A stretch of DNA of 64,000 nucleotides, from the NCBI GenBank assembly GCA_030704615.1, contig CM060731.1:94656756-94720755 (forward strand), written 5' to 3'. This document shows positions 53,167-64,000 of this stretch, piece after piece. Position numbers and translations under genes: made by a program. This stretch comes from Takakia lepidozioides. Taxonomy: Eukaryota; Streptophyta; Takakiopsida; Takakiales; Takakiaceae. Position 1 is the first letter of the stretch, and every line of letters starts with the position of its first letter. The notes beneath the pieces are model-generated. The model had not been told where the DNA came from and ran no database searches. It worked only from the letters and a program-made list of their open reading frames with translations.

Positions 53167-53439
53167 TTTTCTGTACTCGCAAAGGGTTCCGTTACCCTTT
53201 TCATGTATGCATTAATGGGCTCACAATAAATTTTGGTTAACGTGCCGGGTAGGTACTTTGACGGCCAATTTTGTTTTCTTTCTTGATGACACCCGTTATT
53301 GCAATTCATGTCTGGCTGTGTGTCTCGCCCTGGCGTCCACGTGTCCATTTCTAAACCTGCCTCCGTCCACTTTTTCCGCCGGCCACTCTCCGGATGTTAA
53401 CCACGTCCACCTGTCACTGATCCTATGGACTGTGTAACC

Positions 53440-53545
53440 CCGTAGGTTGTGTTGAGGCTGTGATAGGCTGTGTGACACTGTGACGGCTGTGATGAGGCTT
53501 GTGTGACACTGTGATGGGTTGTGATAGGCTGTGTCACGCTTGTAT
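53440..53545. repeat. GGCTGTG array between integrase and ORF3 (element C)
   Basis: Shorter version of the 35775-35925 array, with TGTGATAGGCTGTGTGACAC-like units. It shows that the internal array is a fixed part of the family, not a one-off. Confidence 0.75.
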
Positions 53546-53599
53546 TGCCCGCCCTGGTCATATACGCTCGGCTTAGCAACAAGTGCTCCATACTCCGTT

Positions 53600-54790
53600 G
53601 GTATCATTGGCGCAGCCCGTGACTACTTTTGCGTTTCAACATGCAAATCGTGCTGCAATGGTTTGTCATGGATACCACTGTACCCCTTCAACTTATTGGC
53701 ATTGACTCTTCCCAGCATCTCTTTGTTAATGGTTTGTAACATGGCGGTGTTGTTATCATACATCTTCTTTATGACATAAGGTCCTTTCCATGGTGATTTA
53801 AGCTTAGAAGCTTTAATCTTCCCTTCTTCTGCAACCAGAGAACAAATCTCCCGTCTTAAAAGTCTTTAATTTGCCTTCATCAAACTGTTCCTTCCTCTTC
53901 ATCTGAATTCTGGTCATGTTATCAGCTGCATCAGCACGTACTTCTTCCACATGGTATAATTCATGTTTCCTGACCTTAATTGAATCTTCCAATTCCATTC
54001 TTTTTCCCCATTCCGTTCTCATGGTAGGTAACAAGAATTCCACTGGAAGTAAAGCTTCCATACCATAAACTAATTGGAATGGTGTATACTTAGTGGTGAC
54101 TTTATGAAGTCTTGTATGACCACGAAGCTGTCAGCAGCTTTGTATCCCATCCGTTCTGTTTGCATTGACTATCTTAGCCAAGATAGCACAGTATTTTGTT
54201 GGTAGCCTCTGCCTGCCCATTACCTGTGGGTAATACGTTGTACTCTTCCTATGCACAATCATGAACTCTTTAGTCAATAGTTCAATGGTCTCATTAATGA
54301 AGTGACTTCCCTGGTCACTGATAAATTCCAAGGGACAGCCAAATCGTGTAAGTATGTTCTCATACAGGAACCTTGCTGTGGACTTGGCTGTGTTGTCCCT
54401 CAGAGCTTTAGCTTCCACCCACTTCATAGTATAATCAATGGCTGTAATTATATACTTGTTCTGTGTATTCTTGGCCGTGGGTTAATTGGTCCAACAAAGT
54501 CTAGTCCCCATTTCTGAAATGGTTCAGTAGGCATGTAGGATGCAAAGCCCATCTTCCCAGATCTCTGCAAAGGTCCTAGCCTCTGACATTCATCACAAAT
54601 CTGACAATACTTGGTACATCTTGAACAAAGTAGGCCACCAGTAACCTGCAAGTAGTATCTTCCTACTGGTAGTTCTTCTCCAAAATGTCCTCCAGCCACT
54701 CCTTTATGAACTTCCTCCAAAACTTTATTTACTTCATGGTGGTACAAGCATCGTTTAAGTACTCCATCAGGTCCTAGCTTATACATTCTG
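53600..54790 (-). pseudogene. Integrase (element C)
   Basis: YHHEVNKVLEEVHKGVAGGH and CQICDECQRLGPLQRSGK give the HHCC zinc-binding region (about 54740-54560). KWGLDFVGPINP (about 54520), KWVEAKALRDNTAKSTARFL and FISDQGSHFINETIELL (about 54330) are the core; the Glu region reads through a frame change near 54225. The C-terminal part (EFLLPTMRTEWGKRMELEDS) ends near 53600. It inserts the cDNA into the genome. Confidence 0.85.
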
Positions 54791-54939
54791 CCCCTACCAT
54801 AGTATAAAGGTAAAGCCTTGATAGCGATCTCTTCCTCTGCTCCTTACCATAACTAGGTGGGCACTGACCATGAGTAAGATAGTATCTGATTGGCCACTGC
54901 CAATCTAACCATTCATCTGCACTTCCTTGCACCTCCATT

Positions 54940-55430
54940 GCAAATAAACTCGCATCAGGTAATTGGTCGTCTACTCCTGTGCGGGCTCTCCTGTTGTTAG
55001 GCGTGACAAATGATCTGCCACAAGATGCAAACGGCCAGGCTTGTAAACAACTTCGAACTCAAACTCGTGCAAGATTATTAACCACCTTGCTATCCTTCCA
55101 CTTATCAAAGGTTTGTTCACCAGATATATCAGAGCCTGGGTGATCCACATAAAACATAAACTTTCTTCCCAATAGGTAATGCCTGAATTTTCTTGACTGC
55201 ATAAATCATTGCCAGTGCTTCTCTTCAGTTGTGCTATAGTTCCTTTCAGCACTGTTCATCAACCTGCTAGCATAGTACACAGGTGAATCTATATTTCCTG
55301 TAACATTTTGGGCTAACACCGCTCCCAACGCTCTCCTGAGGCATCACAGTGAACATGAAATACTACATGCCAGTGAGGGTTAATCAGCACAGGTGTAGTT
55401 GTTACTGACAATGTAAGTTCCTCAAAAGCC
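54940..55430 (-). pseudogene. RNase H domain (element C)
   Basis: FMWITQALIYLVNKPLISGR and VYKPGRLHLVADHLSRLTTG (about 55150-54985) match element B. The CDASGE segment near 55350 is in another frame (HCDASGE read from TCACAGTGAACATG). Confidence 0.78.
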
Positions 55431-56640
55431 TGTGACATTCAGCTGTCCATGCAAACACTGCATCTTTCTTCAGAAGCTTGCTCAATGGTGCTGCTATCTG
55501 TGCATACCTTTTGACAAATCTTCTGTAATACTGGTTTGTCCAAGGAATCTCCTTAGACTTTTAACATTTACTGGTGGTGAGAGGCTTTAATGGCCTCTGT
55601 CTTCCTGGGATCCACAAGAAGTCCCCTCTTACACACAATGTGTCCAAAGCACCCCTGAGTTCACACAGAAAGTACACTTCTCTGGATTCAGGCCCAGACC
55701 TCTCATCCTGCATCTGGCCAAACATAACTCCAATTATGCAAGTGCTCATTCTTAGAGCTGTACACACTAAATCATCCAAGAACACCTGCATGAAATCATC
55801 AGATACTCATGAAAAGATCACTTATCACTCTCTGAAAGGTTGCTGGTGCATTACAAAGTCCAAAAGGCATGACTTTGTATGCATAAGCACCCCAGTCTGT
55901 GATGAAAGCTGTCTTTCCCTGGTCTTCTTCTGCCACTTGCACTTGATTATAACCACTGAAGCCATCCATGAATGAGTACATCTCATGGCCTGCCACGTGT
56001 CCAATACCGCTTCTGTGAATGGCAAAGGGAAAGGATCTTTCTTCGTGCAAGCATTCAACTTCTATAGTTCACACAAACTCTCAGTTTACCATTCTCTTGG
56101 GAACTATCACAATGGGTGACAACCAAGTTGTATACTCTATCGGGTATATAAACTTAGCCTCAGCCAACTTCTTGATCTCTTCTCCAACCTTCTGTGCATA
56201 GTTGGGATTCATTCTGTACCTTGCCTGTTTGATTGGTACTGACCCTGGTTCCAGTTCAATCTTATGCTGACAGATCTCAGGTGGTATCCCTTTTGTAGAT
56301 CCTCGTAGCTCCAAGCAAATACATCTCTGTATTTGATGAACAAACTCTTAGCTTCTCAAAGAATTCTGGCTCCAAATCAGCCCTACCTTCACCATCCTCG
56401 GTTCCTCTTCAGTTCCCACATTCACTTCTCTCACCTGCTCATCAGCTGTGATTGTCCAACCAGTCACCACTTCATCCTGTAAACTCACAGTGGCTGGTTC
56501 CTCTAGGATTTCCATTTCTCCTTCTCTTTCTTCATAAAAATGTGGTGGGTAACTGCTTGTTTCACCTTCAATTGGTTGTGCTGTCACTACACCACAGCAG
56601 ATACCTTTTAAACAACTTAGGCCTTCCAGCTGCATCTCTG
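55431..56640 (-). pseudogene. pol: Reverse transcriptase and upstream linker (element C)
   Basis: QHKIELEPGSVPIKQARYRM (about 56270), EYTTWLSPIVIVPK (about 56130), KKDPFPLPFTEAVLDT (about 56040), FITDWGAYAYKVMPFGLCNA (about 55910) and MQVFLDD (55791). The SVYSS part after FLDD has a base change or loss (DLVCTAL). The linker before RT (MEILEEPATVSLQDEVVTGW, about 56510) is where element B begins. Several frameshifts occur. Confidence 0.85.
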
Positions 56641-57326
56641 CAACCTGCTCCCACTCTGGGTGTGCAGCGAACAGGTAGCTTCCTGCTCCTCATCCAGTCC
56701 TCCCTCCAGTCATACTCCCTGACCCCTCGAGGTCTTCTCGTAGCAGGTAATCTACTAGATTTCTTAGTGGTAATTTGTATCTTGTGCATCCCATTATGCA
56801 CAGTTAGTAACTGGGAATTCCAGTCATGGAATACCCTGGCCTGTTTCAGCCACGGACGTCCCAACAATAAGGAGTAAGCTTCCATGACTTCATCCATTTT
56901 CAACACAGTTACTGTGATCATAAAGATCATCTTTTGAATCTGTATCTTAACTCCTCTTATCAATCCCAATGGCTGTACACTTCTTTGATCTGCCATTGTT
57001 ACTGTAAATGGGGCTGGTTTCATGTTACTTAGACCAAGCTTCTGCCTTAATTGGTCTGTCATGATATTCACTCCAGAGCCTCCATCTATCAGTACATCAG
57101 TTAGTTCTGTGCTTCCAATTCTCAATTGGATTACTGGCATAGAATCATCAAAGTCCATGACTGTTTCTCGCCCTTCCGGCTTCACATTATAACTGGTCAC
57201 CTTGCTGTTCAGGTCTGTGTTTCCTGTCACATGGGCAATTCGATTGATTGCTTGATACAGCCTGTGTCTACAATAAGGTGCCACAGCCAATAGCTGTCCA
57301 ATGGTAATCTCCGCTTTGGCTGGCAT
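56641..57326 (-). pseudogene. Retropepsin-type protease (element C)
   Basis: PVIQLRIGSTELTDVLIDGG then SGVNIMTDQLRQKLGL (about 57150-57040) is the active-site region with DGGS in place of the common DS/TGA, a form seen in plant OTA elements. The flap-side region reads SVQPLGLIRGVKIQIQK, and EAYSLLLGRPWLKQARVFHD (about 56885-56826) carries the conserved LLGRPWL of this protease class. The frame is open from 57326 through the whole domain, so this is the best-preserved protease in the window. It matures Gag-Pol. Confidence 0.8.
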
Positions 57327-59620
57327 ATTACTTCAGCCAAAGTCCCTTCATTACTCTGCATGTCTGCAGCTTCTTTCTTCCTTCATCCTCACTCACTTCT
57401 TCTCTTTCAGAATCAGAGGAATCTGCCATAGGAATATCAGTACTCTTCTGCATTTCCCTTATGGTATCTGCCACTTCCTTGTGCAGTTCCTTCTCATCTC
57501 TCCAAGCCTCATCATCTTCAGGCACATCACTGCCATCTTCATTATCATCATCTTCCTCATCTACTGGAGGTATTAGTTTGGCTTTGCTTCTTTACTATCA
57601 TTGTACTTACTTCTGGTACAACACATGGCCTAACCATGTGAGCTGCCACCACTGGGCCCTCATTCACAGGAGCTCTCATCTCATTCTGGTGTCTAATCCA
57701 GAATGAACAGGCTGCCTTGCGATGTCCTGCCTGATTACAATAGTAACACAGTTCTTCACCATTGGGTCCTCGCCCTTTGGTCTGCTCTGGATTATTTCTG
57801 TAATCCATTCCCTGGCTGGTAATTCCCCCTTGGATTACCCTGATAGTTGCCTCTGGAATTTCCTTGGTAATTCCCTCTTGGATTACCTCTCCCTTCCATG
57901 CCATTGTTATAACCACCAGGCCTACCATAGTGGTCCTGATCACTGTTTCTTCTTGGCTGGGGCTGCACTTGATGCACCCTTACTTGCCTAGGTTCTCTTG
58001 CAGCTGTCCTTCTGTTGTAGTAACAATTCTCAGTAGAATGGTTATCCATTTTACAGATAGTACAGTGTTTCTCCTTCATGTGGCATTCAGTGGTGGTATG
58101 GCCTTCATTCTGGCATTTGCACACCAAACACCCTTCCTCCAATGTGTTGCAGCCTCTGTGGCATACTTCTTCAAGATTTCTTCTAATCTTTTTCATAGTT
58201 ATCCCTCTTCAACTTCTCCTTCCTCTTACTCTTCCTTTTCAGCTCTTGCTCTTCTTCCTCATCTGACTCATCCTCAGAGTCCTCATCATCCCTTTTCTCT
58301 CTCCTGAGCATTTCCAATTGCTCAATTCTGTTGCTGTTTCAAATGCCTCCTCCACTGTATTATGGGGTAACATATCCACTTTCTTTTGCAACTCTGGTCT
58401 TAGTCCACTCACAAACCAAGTCTTCTGTAAACCTGGTGCTGGTACAGCAGCCAGCTTTTTCATCATCAATTCCATTTTTTCCATATACTCCTCAACAGTT
58501 TCATGCTTCTTTTGCTTTAACTGTTGTAAACTTCCATACACTTCATCCTCAGTTTTACTTGTCCTGAACCTATTTCGGAATGCTGTATTCAAGCCATTCC
58601 AGGTTAGGAAATGATTATCAGGGAATCTTGCATACCATTCACTTGCTTTCTTGATAAGTGAACAAGGAACAGTCTCATCTTGGCATCATCGCCATTCTCA
58701 TTGTTCACAATACACATGTGCTCAAATTGGCTAATGTGTACATCGGGATCCCCTTTTCCTGAATATATTGGAAAAGGTGGTTTTGCCCGTGTTGGTTGTA
58801 ACGCCATCTGTGGCCCTACCTTCTGCCACTGACAGTGCTGGCCCCCTTGCTGGTGCTGGTCCTTGAGGACCTGTTGTAGTTGTGGTGGATCTTCCCCAAG
58901 TGGTGGCCCCTGAGCACTCCCTGCTACTGGCCCACGATATTCACAGTATTCCCAGCTCCAGTTGCACTACTTCCCACACTCCCTGTCCCCCAGAGCCAGA
59001 TCCAGGCTGCCGCCTGATCCCCCTGAGCCGACACCTTCGTTGGCCTGTGATCCAAGTGCTCCACTTGATCCAGGTCCAACGGGTTGGGATGTCCTGGTTG
59101 TAGTCTCAACCTCAGCTGTTGGTGTCTACTTTCATACTCTTCCTCTTCCAATTTCTTCTCTCTGTTTTCATCCTCCAAGTTCTGCCCTTGGGTTTCTTCT
59201 TCACTCATGTAACTCAACTGTAATGGTGTTGGAGAGTCTGAACTCTCCGTTGGCTCTGCCACATTCCTCTCCTTCTTCACCTTCCGTTTCAGAAACTGGA
59301 GTTCCTGCTTTTGGTGTTCCATGCCAACTCTTATCAAAGATTTCTGTCAAATCTTTTATCCAAGGATGTACCTCAGATTTCACCTCGTGATTGATCTTCT
59401 TCCTGTACCAATTCCCTTAATCTTTCTTGCAAAGAAAAAGAAGGAGTGGCATCCAACTCTAGTTCTTCCAGTATGGGTGATGTACTCTCTGATCTTAATG
59501 GTGTGAGAGGTCCAGATGATTCCCCTATGTCTATTCCTCTCTCCCAAAGATATGGATAATTAGCTTTCAGATAACTTTATCTTTTTGCTGAATATCTCTG
59601 GAGTCTAGCTTCTCTTTCAT
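57327..59620 (-). pseudogene. gag: gag polyprotein (element C)
   Basis: Same order as element A: MSDEREARLQRYSAK start (about 59620), acidic region, MALQPTRAKPPFPIYSGKGD (58807), gag helices (NRFRTSKTEDEVYGSLQQL, 58592-58239) and zinc knuckles CKCQNEGHTTTEC (here the first Cys pair reads CLVCKC after a one-base loss), CTICKMDNHSTENC and CYYCNQAGHRKAAC (58196-57700). The Arg/Gly/Asn box GRGNPRGNYQGNSRGNYQGN separates knuckles two and three. The end DGSDVPEDDEAWRDEKELHK (about 57500) leads to protease. At least five frame changes occur. Confidence 0.85.
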
Positions 59621-59648
59621 CACTCATGTCCCATGTCTTTCATTTCTT

Positions 59649-59982
59649 TTAATGTGGCAATAACCAAAACTCTCTTCTGTAATATCTCTCGTATATGCCT
59701 GGGTTTCTTTCAAGCTTCAATGCACCCTTGGCTATACTAGAAGTCTTCGTTACCATATAACCATATGGCAAACAAGTCTGGAAAGCTGTTCTTGGTGTGA
59801 GTTTGATCCACAGAATATCCTTTGGAATCCAATTCTTTACCAGTACAAGCTCTTCATGCATATGAGTATAAACATTCACCTTCATTTCCTCCCAGCCTTC
59901 AAACTCTACTCGCTTAATGGATAGCAATGCTATCACATAAACCAGTGTGGTAACCAACGTGCTCTTCCTCTACAGGCCACTG
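59649..59982 (-). pseudogene. ORF1 remnant (element C)
   Basis: VEFEGWEEMKVNVYTHMHEE, ILWIKLTPRTAFQTCLPYGY and the end YYRREFWLLPH match the distal half of ORF1 in element A. The upstream half, PBS and LTR are absent; at 59983 the sequence changes to GCAAGCTGAGCTTGC. This conservation shows ORF1 is a family feature. Confidence 0.7.
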
Positions 59983-60032
59983 CAAGCTGAGCTTGCGACT
60001 ATTTGACATAAGGTCCTGAATGGAGAACCTGT

Positions 60033-60433
60033 CCATTCTGGATCAGACACCAGAATGAGATGAGAACTCCTGTGAATGAAGGCCCAGTAGTGGCAGCTCA
60101 CATGGTTATGCCATGTTTTGTACCAGAAGTAAGTACAATGATAGTTACCAGAAGCAAAACTAAACTAATACCTCCAGTGGAGGAGGAGGAAGATGTAAAT
60201 GAAGATGGCAGTGATGTGCCTGAAGATTCCTTCTCATCTCTCCATGCCTCTCAGGCACATCATGCATCTTCATTCTCTTCCTCATCCACTGGAGGTAATA
60301 GTTTAGCTTTGCTTCTGGTACTATCATTGTACTTACTTCTGGTACAAAACATGGCATAACCATGTGAGCTGCCACTCTTGGGCCTCATTCACAGGAGCTC
60401 TCATCTATTCTGGTGTCTGATCCAGAATGGACA
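60033..60433. repeat. Palindrome of about 400 bp built from gag sequence
   Basis: The plus-strand gag segment (TGTCCATTCTGGATCAGACA at 60033 onward, CYYCNQ-distal region to DVPED) is followed from about 60232 by its own reverse complement, ending CTGATCCAGAATGGACA near 60433. Arms of about 180-200 bp differ by small changes. The left end also carries the small perfect palindrome GCAAGCTGAGCTTGC (59983). It forms the joint between element C and the next gag fragment. Confidence 0.85.
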
Positions 60434-61965
60434 GGCTGCCTTGCGATGTCCTGCCTGGTTACAATAGTAACAGTTCTTCACCATTGGGTCCTCGCCCTTG
60501 GTCTATTTTGGGATTATTTCTATAATCCTGATTCCCTGGCTGGTAATTCCCCCTTGGATTACCCTGATAGTTGCCTCTGGGATTGCTTGTAATTCCCTCT
60601 TGGATTATCTCTCCTGCCATCCATTGTTATATCCACCAGGCCTACCATAGTGGTCCTAGTCATTGTTTTTCTTGGTTGGGGTTGCACTTGATGCACCTCA
60701 CTGCCTAGGTTCTCTTGTAGCTGTCCTTCTGTTGTAATAACAATTCTCAGTAGAATGGTTATCCATTTTACAGATAGTATAGTGTTTCTCCTTCATGTGG
60801 CATTCAGGTGGTATGGCCTTCATTTTGGCACTTTGCACACCAAACACCATTCCTCCAATGTGTTGAAGCCTCTGTGGCGTATTTTTTCAAGATTTCTTCC
60901 AATCTTTTTTCATAGTTGTCCCTCTTCAACTTTTCCTTTTCTTGCTCTTCTCTCTTGCTTTCTTCCTCATCTGACTCATCTTCAGAGTCATCATCATCCC
61001 TTTTATCTCTCCGCATTCCCAATTGCTCAATTCTATGGATGTTCGAATGCCTCCTCCACTGTATTATGGGGTAGCATATCCACTTTCTTTTGTAATTCAG
61101 ATCTTAGTCCACTTACAAACCAAGTCTTCTGTAATCCTGGTGCTGGTACCGCAGCCAGCTTTTCCATCATTAACTCCATTTTCTCCATATTCTTCAACAG
61201 TTTCATGATTCTTTGCCTCAATGTTGTAAAAAACCCATACACTTCATCCTCAGTTTTGCTTGTCCTGAACCTGTTTTGGAATGTTGTACTAAGGCCATTC
61301 CAGGTTAGGAAATGATTATGGAAACCTTGCATACCATTCACTTGCTTTTGATAAGTGAACAAGGAAACAGTCTCATTTGGCATCATCGCCATTCTCATTG
61401 TTCACAATACACATTTGCTCAAATGGCTGATGTGTACATGGATCCCCTTTTCCTACATATATTGGAAAAGGTGGCTTTGCCCGTGTTTACTGCCATCTGT
61501 GGCCCTACCCCTGCCCTGACAGGTGCGGTTCCTGTAGGTGTTGGTCCTTGAGGACCTGCTGTGTAGTGGTGGAACTCCACCAGGTTACCCTGCTACTGGC
61601 CCCCCTGTACTGCAGTACCCTCAACTCCAGTTGCACTACTTCCCACACTCCCTGTTTCCAAGCAGCCCCTGATTCCCCTGAGCCGACACCTTGTTGGCCT
61701 GTGATCCAAGTGTTCCACTTGATCCAGGTCCAACAGGTTGGGATGTCCTGGTTGTAGACTCAACCTCGTTGGGTCTACTTCTTCTCTTCATCTTCCAAAT
61801 TCTTCTCTTGTTTTCATCTTCCAAGTTCTTCTCTTGGATTTCTTCTTCCTCACTCATTAACTCAACTGCAAGTGTGGGAGAGAAACTCTCCGTTGGCTCT
61901 GTCCTTCTTTGTCTTGTGCTTAGAAATTGAGTTCCTGCTCTTGGTATTCCATGCCAACTTGTCAT
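60434..61965 (-). pseudogene. gag: Fourth gag copy, more diverged
   Basis: Minus-strand fragments: CAKCQNEGHTT (about 60830), KRDNYEKRLEEILKKYATEA (about 60900), LQKTWFVSGLRSELQKKVDM (about 61120), NRFRTSKTEDEVYGFFTTL (about 61270), and the acidic N-terminal region (61965-61636). Small in-frame and out-of-frame deletions relative to A and C make it a more decayed relative, possibly an older insertion. Confidence 0.8.
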
Positions 61966-62615
61966 GTGAGAATGCTAATTATTCAGGAAAGACAACACTG
62001 AGGAATTGAAGCCCAATATGCGACAAAATCACGGCATGACTTCAAAGGAATCATCAACACTTACCAAGATGTCACATATGAAACATGGTCTGGAAATAAC
62101 AAAGGAGTGGAGAAACTACTGAGGGCAGTGCATCAGGGCACTAACACATGGCAACATGAGACAAGCTAGGTTGGTGGTATGAAAGATGGACCAAAATCTT
62201 ACGCAGCTCAGACAAAAAGGAGACAATGAGTGGACTTACCCTGGGAGAAATTTATTGTAAAGGCATCAGAGTTGAACTATAGTTGTTCAGATCAAGGCAC
62301 ATCAAGGAAAAGTCCAATCTTGAGCAAAGCAAGCCCATTTATGATAACCACCATGGGTGTTGGGTGACTTAGCTGGTTGGATCAATATGGTTGCTTGCAC
62401 AAGTGACAAAAGGGGTCAGAGAGTCAAGGATGGGAGCAAATCAGGAATACAGGATTCTAGCAGCAAAGCCTGTTCACTTAGCTTTTGGGAGTCTGGGACC
62501 AATTGTGACTTTCAAGGCGACACATGGAATGGGGTGCTATCTAAATACTGGCCCCATTCATGGTTATCTCACAAGAGAATGTGGGTGCAAGGACCAAGTG
62601 CCTTGAGAGGTTTAC
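61966..62615. other. Unassigned DNA between gag fragment and MULE copy 3
   Basis: Has a short plus-strand frame (62391-62606) with no recognised motif. It is different from the flank of MULE copy 2, so it marks a junction. Confidence 0.4.
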
Positions 62616-64000
62616 TATTTCATGAGCAGAAACCATGAGCCATGAGCCATGAGCCGCATGAGCCGCATGAGCGGTGAGCCGAAGTCTAAGATACGCGGAT
62701 TTCATGAGCGGACTCCTCCAAATTTGGAAATGCGGCAGATTAAACAAGTATTAAAATAATAGTTTTTTATTTGACCTTGCCGTTTTTGGACGTTCCAGAT
62801 CATGTAATGCGGCGAAGATATGTCGTCAGTAACAAGTCCGCTCATGGTTTTTAGATCCGCTCATGGAAATAAGTGACCGTGCAACGGGAAATCCAGTATA
62901 CCACTGCAAAAGGACGTCGCATACTGGCCTGTATAGAGTATTCCGCGGTTTTACATGCCTTAACATTGGAATGAAGCTGACCCTTTTGCCGCGATTGAAC
63001 CAATGGAGTCTGCACCAATACAGTCTGCAGTACTTCACAATTCTGTCTTCTTCGGGTATTCGGCGGGAAAGGTTTGCAACTGAACTGGGAAATAGGGTGC
63101 CGCATTAGGGTTCGCACGTGCGAAATTTCGGAGCGGTTTGGTGTTGGCGAAGGCCGCCTCTGGGGGTACCTACGACGATACTTGGAAATTCGGCGCCGCA
63201 TTTCCTTGTCGGAGGTCGAATGAGGAAAGCAAGTTTTCGGAAAGCAGAAAAAATGAACCCTCCAACATACAAAAATATGCACGTGGAAACAAGTGAACGA
63301 TATAGTAATATCTTAGTTCGATCAAAACAGGTTACTGGTAGGCAAGACATATGTCGGACCTTTGTGTGGCCAGAGAGTCTGAGGTACTGGCAGCAGTACA
63401 GTTCTACTATCCGATGGGCGTACCATTGTATTGGGACCGCAAGCCAAGCTCACTGGTCCCCTGGATCCATATTCAGAAGAGTGTGAACCTCCTGGGGGCT
63501 CAACCCTGGTGCATGTATGAAGTGATGAGTTGTGGAATTACAACGGAGTCTCTTTAGGTACACGTAGTACAAATGCTTGCAAGGGCAGTATGATGCCCCC
63601 TTGTTCGCCATGATCTGGAAGTCGGTGCAATTGCAGGTGGGTAATTCTGAAATGGTGATGGTGTACACCTCATTGCGAACAGCTGAGCCCGCCGTGGCCA
63701 TCTGATACACACGCCCGAATCCTGGTGGGGGCACTTCTGTCGAGCTCTGGATTGTACAGTTCATCCGAAGTGCATTCCCCATCCTTTGTCTCGTTCACTT
63801 TTGAGGGAGGTCGCCGCCTCTTCGGTTTCCCCCAACGGTGTGTAGGATGCTTAGAGCTGTCGTGTCCCATTGTTCTTGCTCTCACAGGGGTCGGTGGTGG
63901 AGGCTGTGGAAGCGGAAAAATGGTTTGTCTGGGACGTCAGTGCGCTGCACCATCCGAAATCCTGCGGCGGTAAGGGCGTCGGCCTCAACCTGACTCAGAT
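62616..64000 (-). mobile_element. MULE copy 3, 3' part (minus strand)
   Basis: The minus strand matches 30900s-32731. It contains a Pro-rich linker, WGKPKRRRPPSK (about 63820), and, after a frame change near 63782, VPPPGFGRVYQMATAGSAVR and the SWIM finger PTCNCTDFQI...SYCPCKHLYY (about 63640-63570), stopping at 63450. The 3' flank with the AATTCGGCGCCGCATTTCC palindrome (about 63189) and the ATGAGC-rich stretch (62620-62720) follows. It continues beyond the window. Confidence 0.78.

Larger units (their letters stand above)
48863..59985 (-). mobile_element. Element C: nearly full OTA Gypsy retrotransposon lacking its 5' LTR
   Basis: Minus strand, 5' to 3': ORF1 remnant (59982-59649), gag, protease, RT, RNase H, integrase, CACAGCC array, ORF3, PPT and 3' LTR (49871-48863). 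It is cut off at 59985 inside ORF1, where the sequence continues in element A but not here. It is the most informative copy for the internal order of the family. It has frameshifts in every ORF and a deletion of about 700 bp in ORF3. Confidence 0.92.

Noticed and set aside
1-64000. tRNA genes, bacterial operons, promoters of -35/-10 type, riboswitches
   Set aside because: No cloverleaf candidates were noticed, and gene structure with introns and retrotransposons makes prokaryotic signals inapplicable.

Overview
This window looks like nuclear DNA from a land plant. The evidence is a spliced GT-AG gene for a cyanobacterial-type (plastid-lineage) amidase, surrounded by plant-type transposons: OTA-group Ty3/Gypsy LTR retrotransposons, LINEs and Mutator-like (MULE) transposons whose transposase ends in a SWIM zinc finger. 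The mix of families and the small share of genic DNA would fit a large, repeat-rich genome, perhaps a bryophyte, lycophyte, fern or gymnosperm. The lineage cannot be fixed from the sequence alone. Nearly every mobile-element reading frame carries stops or frameshifts, so they are annotated as decayed copies.

Layout. 1-3859: 5' end of a minus-strand OTA Gypsy element (element A: gag, an extra ORF upstream of gag, PBS, 1.0-kb LTR). 4015-4440: GTCGCA-rich foldback sequence. 4480-8470: a second, different Gypsy element ending in a PHD finger; its RNase H-integrase block is inverted in place. 8471-11300: 3' half of a LINE. 11868-16788: the multi-exon amidase gene, the only convincing host gene. 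17600-20935: a LINE whose reverse transcriptase reading frame runs into a C-terminal chromodomain. 20936-23079: decayed minus-strand gene with a DGNHR (ParB/sulfiredoxin-like) motif. 23850-25860: dense array of GGCGCC-centred palindromes. 26455-32732: one and a half MULE copies. 32733-43381: element B, a plus-strand, 5'-truncated relative of A with RT, RNase H, integrase, a long third ORF, PPT, a full LTR and recombined LTR/ORF3 debris. 43382-48862: unassigned DNA with a possible LTR and PBS of another retroelement. 48863-59985: element C, minus strand, nearly complete apart from its 5' LTR. 60033-60433: palindrome made of gag sequence. 60434-61965: a fourth gag fragment. 62616-64000: a third MULE fragment, minus strand.

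Elements A, B, C and the gag fragment belong to one family, so together they show its design: LTR (about 1 kb, TGTTAGAG...CGACA), PBS, ORF1, gag with three zinc knuckles, DGGS-type protease, RT, RNase H, integrase, a long coiled-coil ORF3, PPT, LTR. A consensus splice donor lies in U5 of every copy.

Most worth following up: the chromodomain on a LINE RT, the PHD finger on a Gypsy integrase, the recurrent AAATTCGGCGCCGAATTT-type palindrome near all MULE copies, the extra ORFs plus U5 splice donor of the A/B/C family, and the DGNHR gene.
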